Of a stretch of DNA of 64,000 nucleotides, positions 15,737 to 23,758 are shown in pieces. Each line of letters begins with the position of its first letter. Position 1 is the stretch's first letter. The position numbers were made by a program, and so were the translations under genes. The DNA lies in contig NZ_RXOE01000006.1 in the NCBI RefSeq assembly GCF_003965815.1, positions 186,001 to 250,000 of the forward strand, in the 5' to 3' direction. The stretch is from Variovorax gossypii (lineage in GTDB: Bacteria > Pseudomonadota > Gammaproteobacteria > Burkholderiales > Burkholderiaceae_C). Under the pieces are notes generated by a model. The model had not been told where the DNA came from. It saw only the letters and a list, made by a program, of their open reading frames with translations, and did not search any database.

Positions 15737-17203
15737 ATGCAACAGATCGACCATCTCATCGGCGGCAAGTCCGTCAAGGGCTCGGACTACTTCGAGACCG
15801 TCAACCCCGCCACGCAGGAAGTGCTGGCCGAAGTCGCTTCGGGCGGCGAAGCCGAAGTCAACGCCGCCGTGGCCGCCGCGAAGGAAGCCTTTCCCAAGTG
15901 GGCCGGCATGCCAGCACCCGAGCGCGCGAAGCTCATCCGCAAGCTCGGCGACCTGATTGCGAAGAACGTGCCCGAGATCGCGCAGACCGAGACCAACGAC
16001 TGCGGCCAGGTCATCGCGCAGACCGGCAAGCAGCTGGTGCCGCGCGCGGCCGACAACTTCTATTACTTCGCCGAGATGTGCACGCGCGTGGACGGCCACA
16101 CCTACCCCACGCCCACGCACCTGAACTACACGCTGTTCCATCCGGTGGGCGTGTGCGCGCTCATCAGCCCGTGGAACGTGCCCTTCATGACGGCCACCTG
16201 GAAGGTCGCGCCCTGCCTGGCCTTCGGCAACACCGCCGTGCTGAAGATGAGCGAGCTCTCGCCGCTGACGGCAGCTCGCCTGGGTGAGCTGGCTCTGGAA
16301 GCCGGCATTCCACCCGGCGTGCTGAACCTGGTGCACGGCTACGGCAAGGAAGCCGGCGAGCCGCTGGTGGCTCACCCCGACGTGCGCGCCATCTCGTTCA
16401 CCGGTTCCACCGCCACCGGCAACCGCATCGTGAAGAGCGCGGGCCTGAAGAAGTTCAGCATGGAACTCGGCGGCAAGAGCCCCTTCGTGATCTTCGAAGA
16501 CGCCGACCTCGACCGCGCGCTCGACGCGGCCGTGTTCATGATCTTCAGCAACAACGGCGAGCGCTGCACGGCCGGCTCGCGCATCCTGGTGCAGCAGTCG
16601 ATCTATGCCGACTTCGCCGCGAAGTTCGCCGAGCGCGCGAAGCGCATCACGGTGGGCGACCCGCTGGACGAGAAGACCATCGTCGGCCCGATGATCTCGC
16701 AGGCCCACCTGGCCAAGGTGCGCAGCTACATCGAGCTGGGCCCGAAGGAAGGCGCGACGCTGCTGTGCGGCGGCCTGGAAGCTCCGTCGAACCTGCCCGA
16801 CCGCGTGAAGAAGGGAAACTACGTCGCGCCCACCGTGTTCGCCGACGTCGACAACCGCATGAAGATCGCGCAGGACGAGATCTTCGGCCCAGTGGCCTGC
16901 CTGATTCCGTTCAGGGACGAGGCGCACGCCATCGAGCTCGCCAACGACATCCAGTACGGCCTGAGCAGCTACGTGTGGACCGAGAACATCGGCAAGGCGC
17001 ACCGCGTGGCCGCCGCCGTGGAAGCCGGCATGTGCTTCGTCAACAGCCAGAACGTGCGCGACCTGCGCCAGCCCTTCGGCGGCACCAAGGCCTCGGGCAC
17101 GGGCCGCGAAGGCGGCACCTGGAGCTACGAAGTGTTCTGCGAGCCGAAGAACGTGGCGGTGTCGCTGGGCTCGCACCACATTCCGCACTGGGGCGTGGCG
17201 TGA
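15737..17203 (+). CDS. hpaE: 5-carboxymethyl-2-hydroxymuconate semialdehyde dehydrogenase
   Basis: HpaE oxidises the ring-cleavage semialdehyde to 5-carboxymethyl-2-hydroxymuconate with NAD. The 488-residue protein is an aldehyde dehydrogenase with GFTGSTATGN-like cofactor sequence (SFTGSTATGN), a general-base Glu in MELGGKSPF and a nucleophilic Cys in NNGERCTAGSRILV. The C terminus contains QNVRDLRQPFGGTKASGTGREGG, typical of this subfamily. It lies within the series hpaG2-bug-hpaE-bug-dioxygenase, all on one strand. The substrate assignment rests mainly on subfamily resemblance and the neighbouring genes. Confidence 0.93.
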   Translation: MQQIDHLIGGKSVKGSDYFETVNPATQEVLAEVASGGEAEVNAAVAAAKEAFPKWAGMPAPERAKLIRKLGDLIAKNVPEIAQTETNDCGQVIAQTGKQLVPRAADNFYYFAEMCTRVDGHTYPTPTHLNYTLFHPVGVCALISPWNVPFMTATWKVAPCLAFGNTAVLKMSELSPLTAARLGELALEAGIPPGVLNLVHGYGKEAGEPLVAHPDVRAISFTGSTATGNRIVKSAGLKKFSMELGGKSPFVIFEDADLDRALDAAVFMIFSNNGERCTAGSRILVQQSIYADFAAKFAERAKRITVGDPLDEKTIVGPMISQAHLAKVRSYIELGPKEGATLLCGGLEAPSNLPDRVKKGNYVAPTVFADVDNRMKIAQDEIFGPVACLIPFRDEAHAIELANDIQYGLSSYVWTENIGKAHRVAAAVEAGMCFVNSQNVRDLRQPFGGTKASGTGREGGTWSYEVFCEPKNVAVSLGSHHIPHWGVA

Positions 17204-17205
17204 GC

Positions 17206-18174
17206 ATGCAACGCCGCACGCTGCTGCAAGGCGCGGCTGCATTCGCGGCCCTGCCCTCGCTCGCTCGCGCACAGGGCACATGGCCCGCCAAGCCGATCCG
17301 CGTGATCGTGCCCTTCACGCCCGGCGGCACCACCGACTTCGTCGCCCGTCTCGTCGGCACCGAGCTGTCGAAGACGCTGGGCCAGCCGGTGATCGTCGAC
17401 AACAAGCCCGGCGCGGGCACGGTGATCGGCGTGGACGCTGCGGCCAAGGCCGCGCCCGACGGCTACACCTTCGTCTGCGTGGCCAACAGCTTCACGGCCA
17501 ACCAGACGCTGATCCGCAAGCTGCCCTACGACACGCAGAAAGACCTGCGCCCCGTGGCGCTCATGGGCATGTCGGAACACGTGCTGGCCACGCACCCCAA
17601 CAGCGGCCTGAAGACGCTGGCCGACCTGCGCAACCAGGCGAAGGCCAAGCCGGGCACGCTGAGCTTCGCCTCCTTCGGCAACGGCACCTCGGCCCATCTC
17701 TCGGGCGAGATGTTGAAGCTGCAGATGGGCCTGGACATCGTGCACGTTCCCTACAAGGGCCAGGGCCCGGCGCTCACCGACCTGCTCGGCGGGCAGGTGA
17801 CGATGATGTTCGGCAACTGGCCGGAGTTCCGCGGCCACATCCAGAGCGGCAGGCTGGTCGCGCTGGGCATGGCGACCGCGCAGCGCTCGCAGTACGCACC
17901 GGCCATACCCACACTGGCCGAACAGGGTGTGCCCATCGAGTCCAATTCGTGGAACGGCCTGCTGGCCCCGGCCGGCACGCCCGACGCCGTCGTGCAGCGC
18001 ATGAACGCCGAGGTGAACCGCGCGCTCGCGGGTCCCGCCGTGACCGATGCCTTCCACAAGGGCGGCATCGCCTCGCTGTCGGGCACTCCCGAGCGCTTCG
18101 CGGCCTTCATCCAGAGCGAGATCGCGAAGTACGGCGACGTGATCCGCAAGGCCAACATCCAGATCGAGGGCTGA
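17206..18174 (+). CDS. Bug/TctC family periplasmic substrate-binding protein
   Basis: This 322-residue Bug-family receptor has a Tat-like MQRRTLLQGAAAFAALPSLARAQG signal region. The start at 17206 is 2 bp after the hpaE stop and in frame with a longer spurious extension. Family hallmarks are IRVIVPFTPGGTTDFVARLVG and a VDNKPGAGTVIG stretch. It is the second Bug gene embedded in the ring-cleavage operon and differs in sequence from the first. It is followed after 3 bp by the dioxygenase small-subunit gene, so co-translation is likely. Confidence 0.93.
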   Translation: MQRRTLLQGAAAFAALPSLARAQGTWPAKPIRVIVPFTPGGTTDFVARLVGTELSKTLGQPVIVDNKPGAGTVIGVDAAAKAAPDGYTFVCVANSFTANQTLIRKLPYDTQKDLRPVALMGMSEHVLATHPNSGLKTLADLRNQAKAKPGTLSFASFGNGTSAHLSGEMLKLQMGLDIVHVPYKGQGPALTDLLGGQVTMMFGNWPEFRGHIQSGRLVALGMATAQRSQYAPAIPTLAEQGVPIESNSWNGLLAPAGTPDAVVQRMNAEVNRALAGPAVTDAFHKGGIASLSGTPERFAAFIQSEIAKYGDVIRKANIQIEG

Positions 18175-18177
18175 ACG

Positions 18178-18513
18178 ATGAGCCTCTATGCGATGCAGAA
18201 ATTCCTGTTCGCGCTCAACCGCGAGCCGGAAGTGCAGCGGCGCTATGCCGAAGGCGGCGCTACGCGCGCGGCGCTGCTGGGCGCCTACGACTTCACGGAC
18301 GAGGAACGCGAAGCCATCGACACCGGCGATATCGGCAAGCTCTACGTGCTCGGCTGCAACGGCCAGCTGCTGATGCACTTCGCGCCGCTGCTGGGCATCC
18401 CATGGGCCGACTACCTCGAGGCCATGCGCGAGGGTGTGCGCAAGTACGGCCCGGTGCGCGCGGGCATCTACGCAATGACAACGGGCACGGACGAAAAGGT
18501 GGCAGGCGTATGA
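18178..18513 (+). CDS. LigA-like small subunit of class III extradiol dioxygenase
   Basis: This 111-residue protein belongs to the LigA family (PF07746), the alpha subunit of protocatechuate 4,5-dioxygenase-type enzymes, which covers the active site of the catalytic LigB-type subunit. Visible features are MQKFLFALNREPEVQRRYAEG and LYVLGCNGQLLMHFAPLLGIPWADYLEAM. It overlaps the catalytic subunit gene by the bases atga. Classical homoprotocatechuate dioxygenase (HpaD) has no such subunit, so its presence is unusual for an hpa-type operon and suggests a different or broader ring-cleavage substrate. Confidence 0.9.
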   Translation: MSLYAMQKFLFALNREPEVQRRYAEGGATRAALLGAYDFTDEEREAIDTGDIGKLYVLGCNGQLLMHFAPLLGIPWADYLEAMREGVRKYGPVRAGIYAMTTGTDEKVAGV

Positions 18514-19337
18514 GTCTCGTATTCGCAGGCGTGTGCAGCCACGCCCCTGGCATCACCGGCCGCGCGCATCTTGCCGACCCTGCCGTGAAGGACGAGTTCC
18601 ACGCGCAGTTCCATCGCTTCGGCGAGGCGATGCGCGCGACGAAGCCCGACGCGGTGATCGTGATCGCCGCCGAGCACTTCGCGAACTTCTTCATGAACAA
18701 CATGCCGGCCTACGCGATCGGCATGGCCGACAGCTACGAAGGCCCCATCGAAGACCCGAAGTGGCTGGGCATCGAGAAGCACCGCATCCCGGGTGACGCC
18801 GCGCTGTCGCAGCGGCTGATCCGCGAGGTGATGCAGACGGTGGACGTGGCCTATGCGGAGGAATGGAAGTTCGACCACGGCATCATGGTGCCGCTGAACT
18901 TCCTCACGCCGAAGTTCGACACCAAGGTCATCCCCGTGAACATCAACTGCCAGGGCCCGCCGCTCACGCCGCTGCACCGCGCCTGGGCCTTCGGCGAGGC
19001 ATTGCGCCGCGCCTGCGACAAGGTACCCGAGCGCATCGCGCTGGTGGGCACGGGCGGCATCTCGCACTGGCCGGCCACGCCCGACTCGGGCAAGGTCAAC
19101 GCCGAGTGGGACGCGGAGTTCATGCGCCGCTGGTGCGCCAACGACCGCGAGACGCTGCTCTCGCAGGCCGACTACGGCGACGAGGCCACCTACCGCGAGG
19201 CGGGCCAGGGCGGCTTCGAGATCCGCACCTTCATCAGCGTGGCGGCGGCCGCGCGCGGCAAGGGCGAGATCTTCCACATGAAGGCGATCCCGATCTTCGC
19301 GGTGACCTGCACGGCCGCGACGATGTCGGTGGAATGA
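18510..19337 (+). CDS. LigB-type catalytic subunit of class III extradiol ring-cleavage dioxygenase
   Basis: This 275-residue non-heme Fe(II) dioxygenase is of the LigB superfamily. Likely iron ligands and catalytic His are visible in GVCSHAPGI, IAAEHFANFF and FDHGIMVPLNFL, with Glu in AEWDAEFMRR or nearby. In this pathway position it should open the ring of homoprotocatechuate or a related catechol. The sequence resembles LigB/MhpB-type enzymes more than the standalone HpaD/HpcB type, and it is paired with a LigA-like subunit. The start overlaps the small-subunit stop. The exact substrate is not decided by the sequence. Confidence 0.9.
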   Translation: MSLVFAGVCSHAPGITGRAHLADPAVKDEFHAQFHRFGEAMRATKPDAVIVIAAEHFANFFMNNMPAYAIGMADSYEGPIEDPKWLGIEKHRIPGDAALSQRLIREVMQTVDVAYAEEWKFDHGIMVPLNFLTPKFDTKVIPVNINCQGPPLTPLHRAWAFGEALRRACDKVPERIALVGTGGISHWPATPDSGKVNAEWDAEFMRRWCANDRETLLSQADYGDEATYREAGQGGFEIRTFISVAAAARGKGEIFHMKAIPIFAVTCTAATMSVE

Positions 19338-19353
19338 ACGGAGAGCTGCACCC

Positions 19354-19761
19354 ATGCCCCATCTCGTGATCCTCTACACGCCGAACATCGAGGCCGAGAC
19401 CGACATGTCGGCCCTGTGCCGCACGCTGGCCGACACCATGCTGAAGCAGCGCGACGAGGCCGACAAGCCGGTGTTCCCCATCGGCGGCACGCGCGTGCTG
19501 GCCTACCCCGCCGCGCACTATGCGGTGGCCGACGGCAAGGCCGACTACGCCTTCGTCTACCTCAACATCCGCATGGCCGCCGGGCGCTCCGAGGCCGTGA
19601 AGAAGAAGGCCGGCGACGAGCTGCTGGCCGACGTGCGCTCGCATTTCGCGCCGATCTTCGAGAAGCGCCACATCGGCATCACGCTGCAGATCGACGAAAG
19701 CCCGGGGCAGGTGTACGACGGCAAGCACAGCAACCTGCATCCGCTGTTCAACAAGAGCTGA
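19354..19761 (+). CDS. hpaF: 5-carboxymethyl-2-hydroxymuconate isomerase
   Basis: HpaF is a small cytoplasmic isomerase (PF02962, tautomerase fold) acting on 5-carboxymethyl-2-hydroxymuconate after HpaE. The 135-residue protein starts MPHLVILYTPNIE; the Pro directly after Met becomes the N-terminal catalytic proline after Met removal. LAYPAAHYAVADGKADYAFVYLNIRMAAGRS is typical of the family. The length is slightly above the usual ~126. The gap to the dioxygenase gene is 16 bp and contains a ggag ribosome site. Confidence 0.93.
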   Translation: MPHLVILYTPNIEAETDMSALCRTLADTMLKQRDEADKPVFPIGGTRVLAYPAAHYAVADGKADYAFVYLNIRMAAGRSEAVKKKAGDELLADVRSHFAPIFEKRHIGITLQIDESPGQVYDGKHSNLHPLFNKS

Positions 19762-19788
19762 ACGACGACAAGAGAAGAACGGACCCAC

Positions 19789-20592
19789 ATGCTCTCCAAA
19801 GCCACCATCGCCCAACTGGCCGCCGAGCTGCACGAAAGCGAGAAGTCGCGCGTGCAGGTCGAGCACTTCTCCAAGCGCTTTCCCGAGATGACCGTCGAGG
19901 ACGGCTACGCCATCTCGCGCGAATGGGTGAAGACCAAGATCGCCGAGGGCCGCACCGTGAAGGGCCACAAGATCGGCCTCACCTCGCGCGCCATGCAGCA
20001 GTCGAGCCAGATCGACGAGCCCGACTACGGCACGCTGCTGGACGACATGTTCTTCGAGCAGGGCGGCGACATCCCGTTCAAGCGCTTCATCGCGCCGCGC
20101 ATCGAGGTCGAGCTGGCCTTCATCCTCGGCAGGAAGCTGCAGGGCCCGAACGTGACCATCTTCGACGTACTGGCCGCCACCGACTACGTGGTGCCCGCCA
20201 TCGAGATCATCGACGCGCGCATCGAGCAGTTCGACCGCCACACCAAGGCCCCGCGCAAGGTGTTCGACACCATCTCCGACAACGCGGCCAATGCCGGCAT
20301 CGTGATGGGCGGGCGGCCCGTGAAGCCCGACGCGGTGGACCTGCGCTGGGTGAGCGCGCTGCTCTTCAAGAACGGCGTGATCGAGGAATCGGGCGTGGCC
20401 GCGGCCGTGCTCAACCACCCGGCCACCGGCGTGGCCTGGCTTGCGAACAAGCTCGCGCCCTGGGACGAATGCCTGGAGGCCGGTGAAGTGGTGCTGGGCG
20501 GCTCGTTCACGCGGCCGACCACCGCCGTGCCGGGCGACACCTTCCATGCCGACTACGGTCCGCTGGGCTCCATCTCATTCCGCTTTGTCTGA
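19789..20592 (+). CDS. hpaH: 2-oxo-hept-4-ene-1,7-dioate hydratase
   Basis: HpaH adds water to 2-oxohept-4-ene-1,7-dioate in the lower homoprotocatechuate meta pathway. The 267-residue protein is of the MhpD/HpaH hydratase family (FAH-like fold). The N-terminal helical part is followed by VKGHKIGLTSRAMQQSSQIDEPDYGTLLDDMFF, the metal-binding PRIEVELAFILGR, and the C-terminal GEVVLGGSFTRPTTAVPGDTFHADYGPLGSISF, all characteristic. It precedes hpaI by 10 bp. Confidence 0.95.
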   Translation: MLSKATIAQLAAELHESEKSRVQVEHFSKRFPEMTVEDGYAISREWVKTKIAEGRTVKGHKIGLTSRAMQQSSQIDEPDYGTLLDDMFFEQGGDIPFKRFIAPRIEVELAFILGRKLQGPNVTIFDVLAATDYVVPAIEIIDARIEQFDRHTKAPRKVFDTISDNAANAGIVMGGRPVKPDAVDLRWVSALLFKNGVIEESGVAAAVLNHPATGVAWLANKLAPWDECLEAGEVVLGGSFTRPTTAVPGDTFHADYGPLGSISFRFV

Positions 20593-20602
20593 AGAGAACA
20601 CC

Positions 20603-21424
20603 ATGCACACCCCCATCAACACCTTCAAGCAGGCCCTCGAGGCCGGCAAGCCCCAGATCGGCCTTTGGGTCGGGCTGGCCGACGGCTACGTGGCCGAGAT
20701 CCTGGCCGGCACCGGCTACGACTGGCTGCTGGTCGACGGCGAGCACGCGCCCAACGACGTGCGCTCGGTGCTCGCGCAGCTGCAGGGCATTTCCAGCGCA
20801 TGGTCGGCGCAGGCCGAGGCAGACCGCTCGCACCCGGTCGTGCGCATTCCGGTGGGCGACACGACGCTGATCAAGCAGTACCTCGACATCGGCGCGCAGA
20901 CGCTGCTGGTGCCGATGGTCGACACGGCGGAGCAGGCCGCGCGGTTGGTGCAGGGCATGCGCTACCCGCCCGAGGGCATCCGCGGCATGGGCAGCGCGCT
21001 GGCGCGTGCCTCGCGCTGGCAGGCCTACCCCAACTATCTGCACGAGGCCAACGCGCAGACCTGCCTGCTGGTACAGGCCGAGACGGTCGAGGCGATGAAG
21101 AACCTCGACGCCATCGCGGCCACGCCGGGCGTGGACGGCGTGTTCATCGGCCCGGCCGACCTGTCGGCCTCGATGGGCTTCGTGGGCCAGCCCAACCACC
21201 CGGAGGTGCAGGCGGTGATCGCCGACGCCATCGCGCGCATCCTCAAGGCAGGCAAGGCGCCGGGCATCCTGTCGACCACCGAGGAGCAGGCGCGCAAGTG
21301 GCTCGCGGCCGGCGCGCTCTTCGTGGCGGTGGGCGTGGACACCATCGTGCTGGCGGCGGCGGCGAAGCAGCTGCTGGCCAAGTACAAGGCGGCGCCCGGC
21401 GCGGCCTCGCCCAACGGCTACTGA
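20603..21424 (+). CDS. hpaI: 4-hydroxy-2-oxoheptanedioate aldolase
   Basis: HpaI is a class II metal-dependent aldolase that splits 4-hydroxy-2-oxoheptane-1,7-dioate into pyruvate and succinic semialdehyde, the last pathway step. The 273-residue protein has IGLWVGLADGYVAEILAGTGYDWLLVDGEHAPND, VRIPVGDTTLIKQYLDIGAQTLLVPMVDTAEQA, a metal Glu in LVQAETVEAM and Asp in FIGPADLSASMG. The length equals the family norm. I chose the ATG at 20603, preceded by gaagaga, because the longer frame overlaps hpaH. Confidence 0.95.
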   Translation: MHTPINTFKQALEAGKPQIGLWVGLADGYVAEILAGTGYDWLLVDGEHAPNDVRSVLAQLQGISSAWSAQAEADRSHPVVRIPVGDTTLIKQYLDIGAQTLLVPMVDTAEQAARLVQGMRYPPEGIRGMGSALARASRWQAYPNYLHEANAQTCLLVQAETVEAMKNLDAIAATPGVDGVFIGPADLSASMGFVGQPNHPEVQAVIADAIARILKAGKAPGILSTTEEQARKWLAAGALFVAVGVDTIVLAAAAKQLLAKYKAAPGAASPNGY

Positions 21425-21456
21425 TCTCTTTTCTTCTTCACACGGGAGCACTCGCC

Positions 21457-21927
21457 ATGCAACGCATGACCCTCGCGGCCCTGGCCGCGGCAGCCACCCT
21501 GTTCCTCGCCGCCTGCGCGCCCATGGGCGGCGGCAAGCAGGGAACCACCGCCCAGCAGGAAGCCAACCGCCAGGCCGTGCTCGCCTTCTACGAGAAGGGC
21601 CTCAACCAGAAGGACGCCGACGCGGCCCTGCAGTACGTGGGCAACCGCTACGTGCAGCACAACCCCACGGCGGCCGACGGCCCCGAGGGCTTCCGCAAGT
21701 TCATCGCCTTCCTGCGCGAGAAGTTCCCGAACTCCAGGAGCGAGATCAAGCGCAGCTTCGTCGACGGCGACTACGTGATCCTGCACGTCAACGCGATCCG
21801 CGAGCCGGGCACGCGCGGCAGCGCCATCGTCGACATCTTCAAGCTGGAGAACGGGAAGATCGTCGAGCACTGGGACGTGGTGCAGCCGGTGCCAGAGACC
21901 GCCGCGAACAAGAACGGCATGTTCTGA
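21457..21927 (+). CDS. NTF2/SnoaL-like lipoprotein
   Basis: This 156-residue protein has a lipoprotein signal (lipobox LAAC, Cys20) followed by a SnoaL-like NTF2-fold domain at about residues 35-150 (NRQAVLAFYEKGLNQKD, YVGNRYVQHNPTAADGPEGFRKFIAFLREKFP, GSAIVDIFKLENGKIVEHWDVVQPVP). SnoaL-like folds can be small-molecule isomerases, hydrolases or binding proteins; no specific reaction is supported. It follows hpaI by 32 bp on the same strand and is probably co-transcribed, which places a membrane-anchored accessory protein in the catabolic operon. Confidence 0.85.
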   Translation: MQRMTLAALAAAATLFLAACAPMGGGKQGTTAQQEANRQAVLAFYEKGLNQKDADAALQYVGNRYVQHNPTAADGPEGFRKFIAFLREKFPNSRSEIKRSFVDGDYVILHVNAIREPGTRGSAIVDIFKLENGKIVEHWDVVQPVPETAANKNGMF

Positions 21928-21970
21928 CCCACCTTCTTCTTCCACGACCAGCCAGCCCCGACGCCAGCCG

Positions 21971-23722
21971 ATGACCACGCCCGACGATCCGAACCGCAGC
22001 AACAGCGGCAACAAGCGCTTCCGCTCCGCCACCATCCGCGAGGGCACGATCCGCGCGACCACGCGCAGCTTCCTGCACGCGCTGGGCCAGGACGACGAGG
22101 ACATCGCGCGCCCGCACGTGGGCGTGTTCCACACCGGCGGCGAGATGAGCCCGTGCAACCTCAACCTGCGCGAGCAGGCGCAGCACGCCAAGACCGGCAT
22201 CTACGCCGGCGGCGGCACGCCGCACGAATGCCCGGTAGTGTCGATCAGCGACGGGCTGACGATGGCGCACTCGGGCATGCGTTTCTCGCTGATCTCGCGC
22301 GAGCTCATCGCCGACAGCGTGGAGGCCTCCACGCGCGGCCACCAGTGGGACGGCATCTTCGCCATCGGCGCCTGCGACAAGAACCTGCCGGGGCTGATGA
22401 TGGGCATGGTCCGCTGCAACGTGCCCAGCGTGTTCGTGCACGGCGGCTCGGCGCTGCCGGGCCAGATGCCGGGGCCCGACGGGCAGGACCTGAACGTGGT
22501 CGACACCTACGAGACCATCGGCAAGGTGCTGGCCGGCACCGCCACGCACGACGAGCTCGACGCCATGAGCCGCGCCTGCCTGCCCACCGCCGGCGCCTGC
22601 GCGGGGCAGTTCACGGCCAACACCATGGGCATGGTGTCGGAGGCGCTGGGCCTCGCGCCCATCGGCTCCAGCATGGTGCCGGCCGTGTTCAGCGAACGCG
22701 CGCCGCTGATGCGCCGTGCCGCCAAGACGCTGATGAAGGCGGTGTTGGGTGACGGCCCGCTGCCGCGCGACATCGTCACGCGCAAGGCGCTCGAGAACGC
22801 CTGCGCCATCGTCTCGGCCACCGGCGGCTCGACCAACGCGGCGCTGCACCTGCCGGCCATCGCGCACGAGGCGGGCATCAAGTTCCACCTCGACGACGTG
22901 GCCGAAATCTTCGCGCGCACGCCGCTCATTGCCGACCTGCGCCCGGGCGGCAGGTACCTGGCGCGCGACGTGTTCTACATCGGCGGGGCGGGCGTCATCC
23001 TGCGCACGCTGCTGGAGCAGGGCTTCCTGCACGGCGACGCGCTCACCTTCACCGGCCGCACGATGGCCGAGGAACTGGCCGGCGCCCTCGCGCCCGACGG
23101 CCGCGTGGTGCGCGAGGCCGGCAACCCGATCACGCGCGACGGCGGGCTGGCGGTGCTCAAGGGCAACCTGTGCCCCGACGGCGCGCTACTCAAGACGGCC
23201 GGGCTCAAAGGCCTCGTGTTCCGCGGCCCGGCACGCGTCTTCAATTCGGAGGAAGAGGCGCAGACGGCCGTGCAGAACCGCAGCTACGAGGCGGGCGACG
23301 TGATAGTGATCCGCAACGAAGGGCCCAAGGGCAGCCCCGGCATGCGCGAGATGCTGGGCATCACCGCCCTGCTCTACGGCCAGGGCATGGGCGACAAGGT
23401 GGCGCTGCTGACCGACGGGCGCTTCTCGGGCGCGACGCGCGGCCTGTGCATCGGCTACGCGGGGCCCGAGGCGGCGGACGGCGGCCCGATCGCGGCGCTG
23501 CGCGACGGCGACATGGTGTCGATCGACGCGCGGGCGGAAGCGCGCTCGATCACGGTCGATCTCGCGGCCGAAGAAATCGCTGCGCGGCTCGCCGGACGTG
23601 AGGTAAACGCGGGGGTCGCGCGCGGCGGCCTGCTGGAAAAATACGCGCTCACCGTGCGCCCTGCCCACCAGGGCGCCGTGACCCACTCGGGCGCGGTCAC
23701 CTGGCTGCGCGACGAGTCCTGA
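21971..23722 (+). CDS. IlvD/Edd family dehydratase
   Basis: This 583-residue Fe-S dehydratase belongs to the family of dihydroxy-acid dehydratase and sugar-acid dehydratases. Cluster-type cysteines appear in SPCNLNLRE, GACDKNLPG and TAGACAGQFTANTM. Also present are GGSTNAALHLPAIAHEAG and the C-terminal GRFSGATRGLCIGY stretch. Because it lies in a catabolic region beside a Bug gene, a class II aldolase and a PanE-like gene, it may dehydrate a sugar acid or other hydroxy acid and not act in Val/Ile synthesis. I therefore leave out the ilvD symbol; a true IlvD role cannot be excluded. Confidence 0.88.
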   Translation: MTTPDDPNRSNSGNKRFRSATIREGTIRATTRSFLHALGQDDEDIARPHVGVFHTGGEMSPCNLNLREQAQHAKTGIYAGGGTPHECPVVSISDGLTMAHSGMRFSLISRELIADSVEASTRGHQWDGIFAIGACDKNLPGLMMGMVRCNVPSVFVHGGSALPGQMPGPDGQDLNVVDTYETIGKVLAGTATHDELDAMSRACLPTAGACAGQFTANTMGMVSEALGLAPIGSSMVPAVFSERAPLMRRAAKTLMKAVLGDGPLPRDIVTRKALENACAIVSATGGSTNAALHLPAIAHEAGIKFHLDDVAEIFARTPLIADLRPGGRYLARDVFYIGGAGVILRTLLEQGFLHGDALTFTGRTMAEELAGALAPDGRVVREAGNPITRDGGLAVLKGNLCPDGALLKTAGLKGLVFRGPARVFNSEEEAQTAVQNRSYEAGDVIVIRNEGPKGSPGMREMLGITALLYGQGMGDKVALLTDGRFSGATRGLCIGYAGPEAADGGPIAALRDGDMVSIDARAEARSITVDLAAEEIAARLAGREVNAGVARGGLLEKYALTVRPAHQGAVTHSGAVTWLRDES

Positions 23723-23758
23723 TCGACCCTCCATAACCACCGTCCGGAGAGAGACACC

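Noticed and set aside
14681..17281. 866-codon open frame on the minus strand opposite the Bug and hpaE genes
   Set aside because: Composition is that of an antisense shadow (many His, Arg, Val, Gly repeats) and both plus-strand genes are certain.
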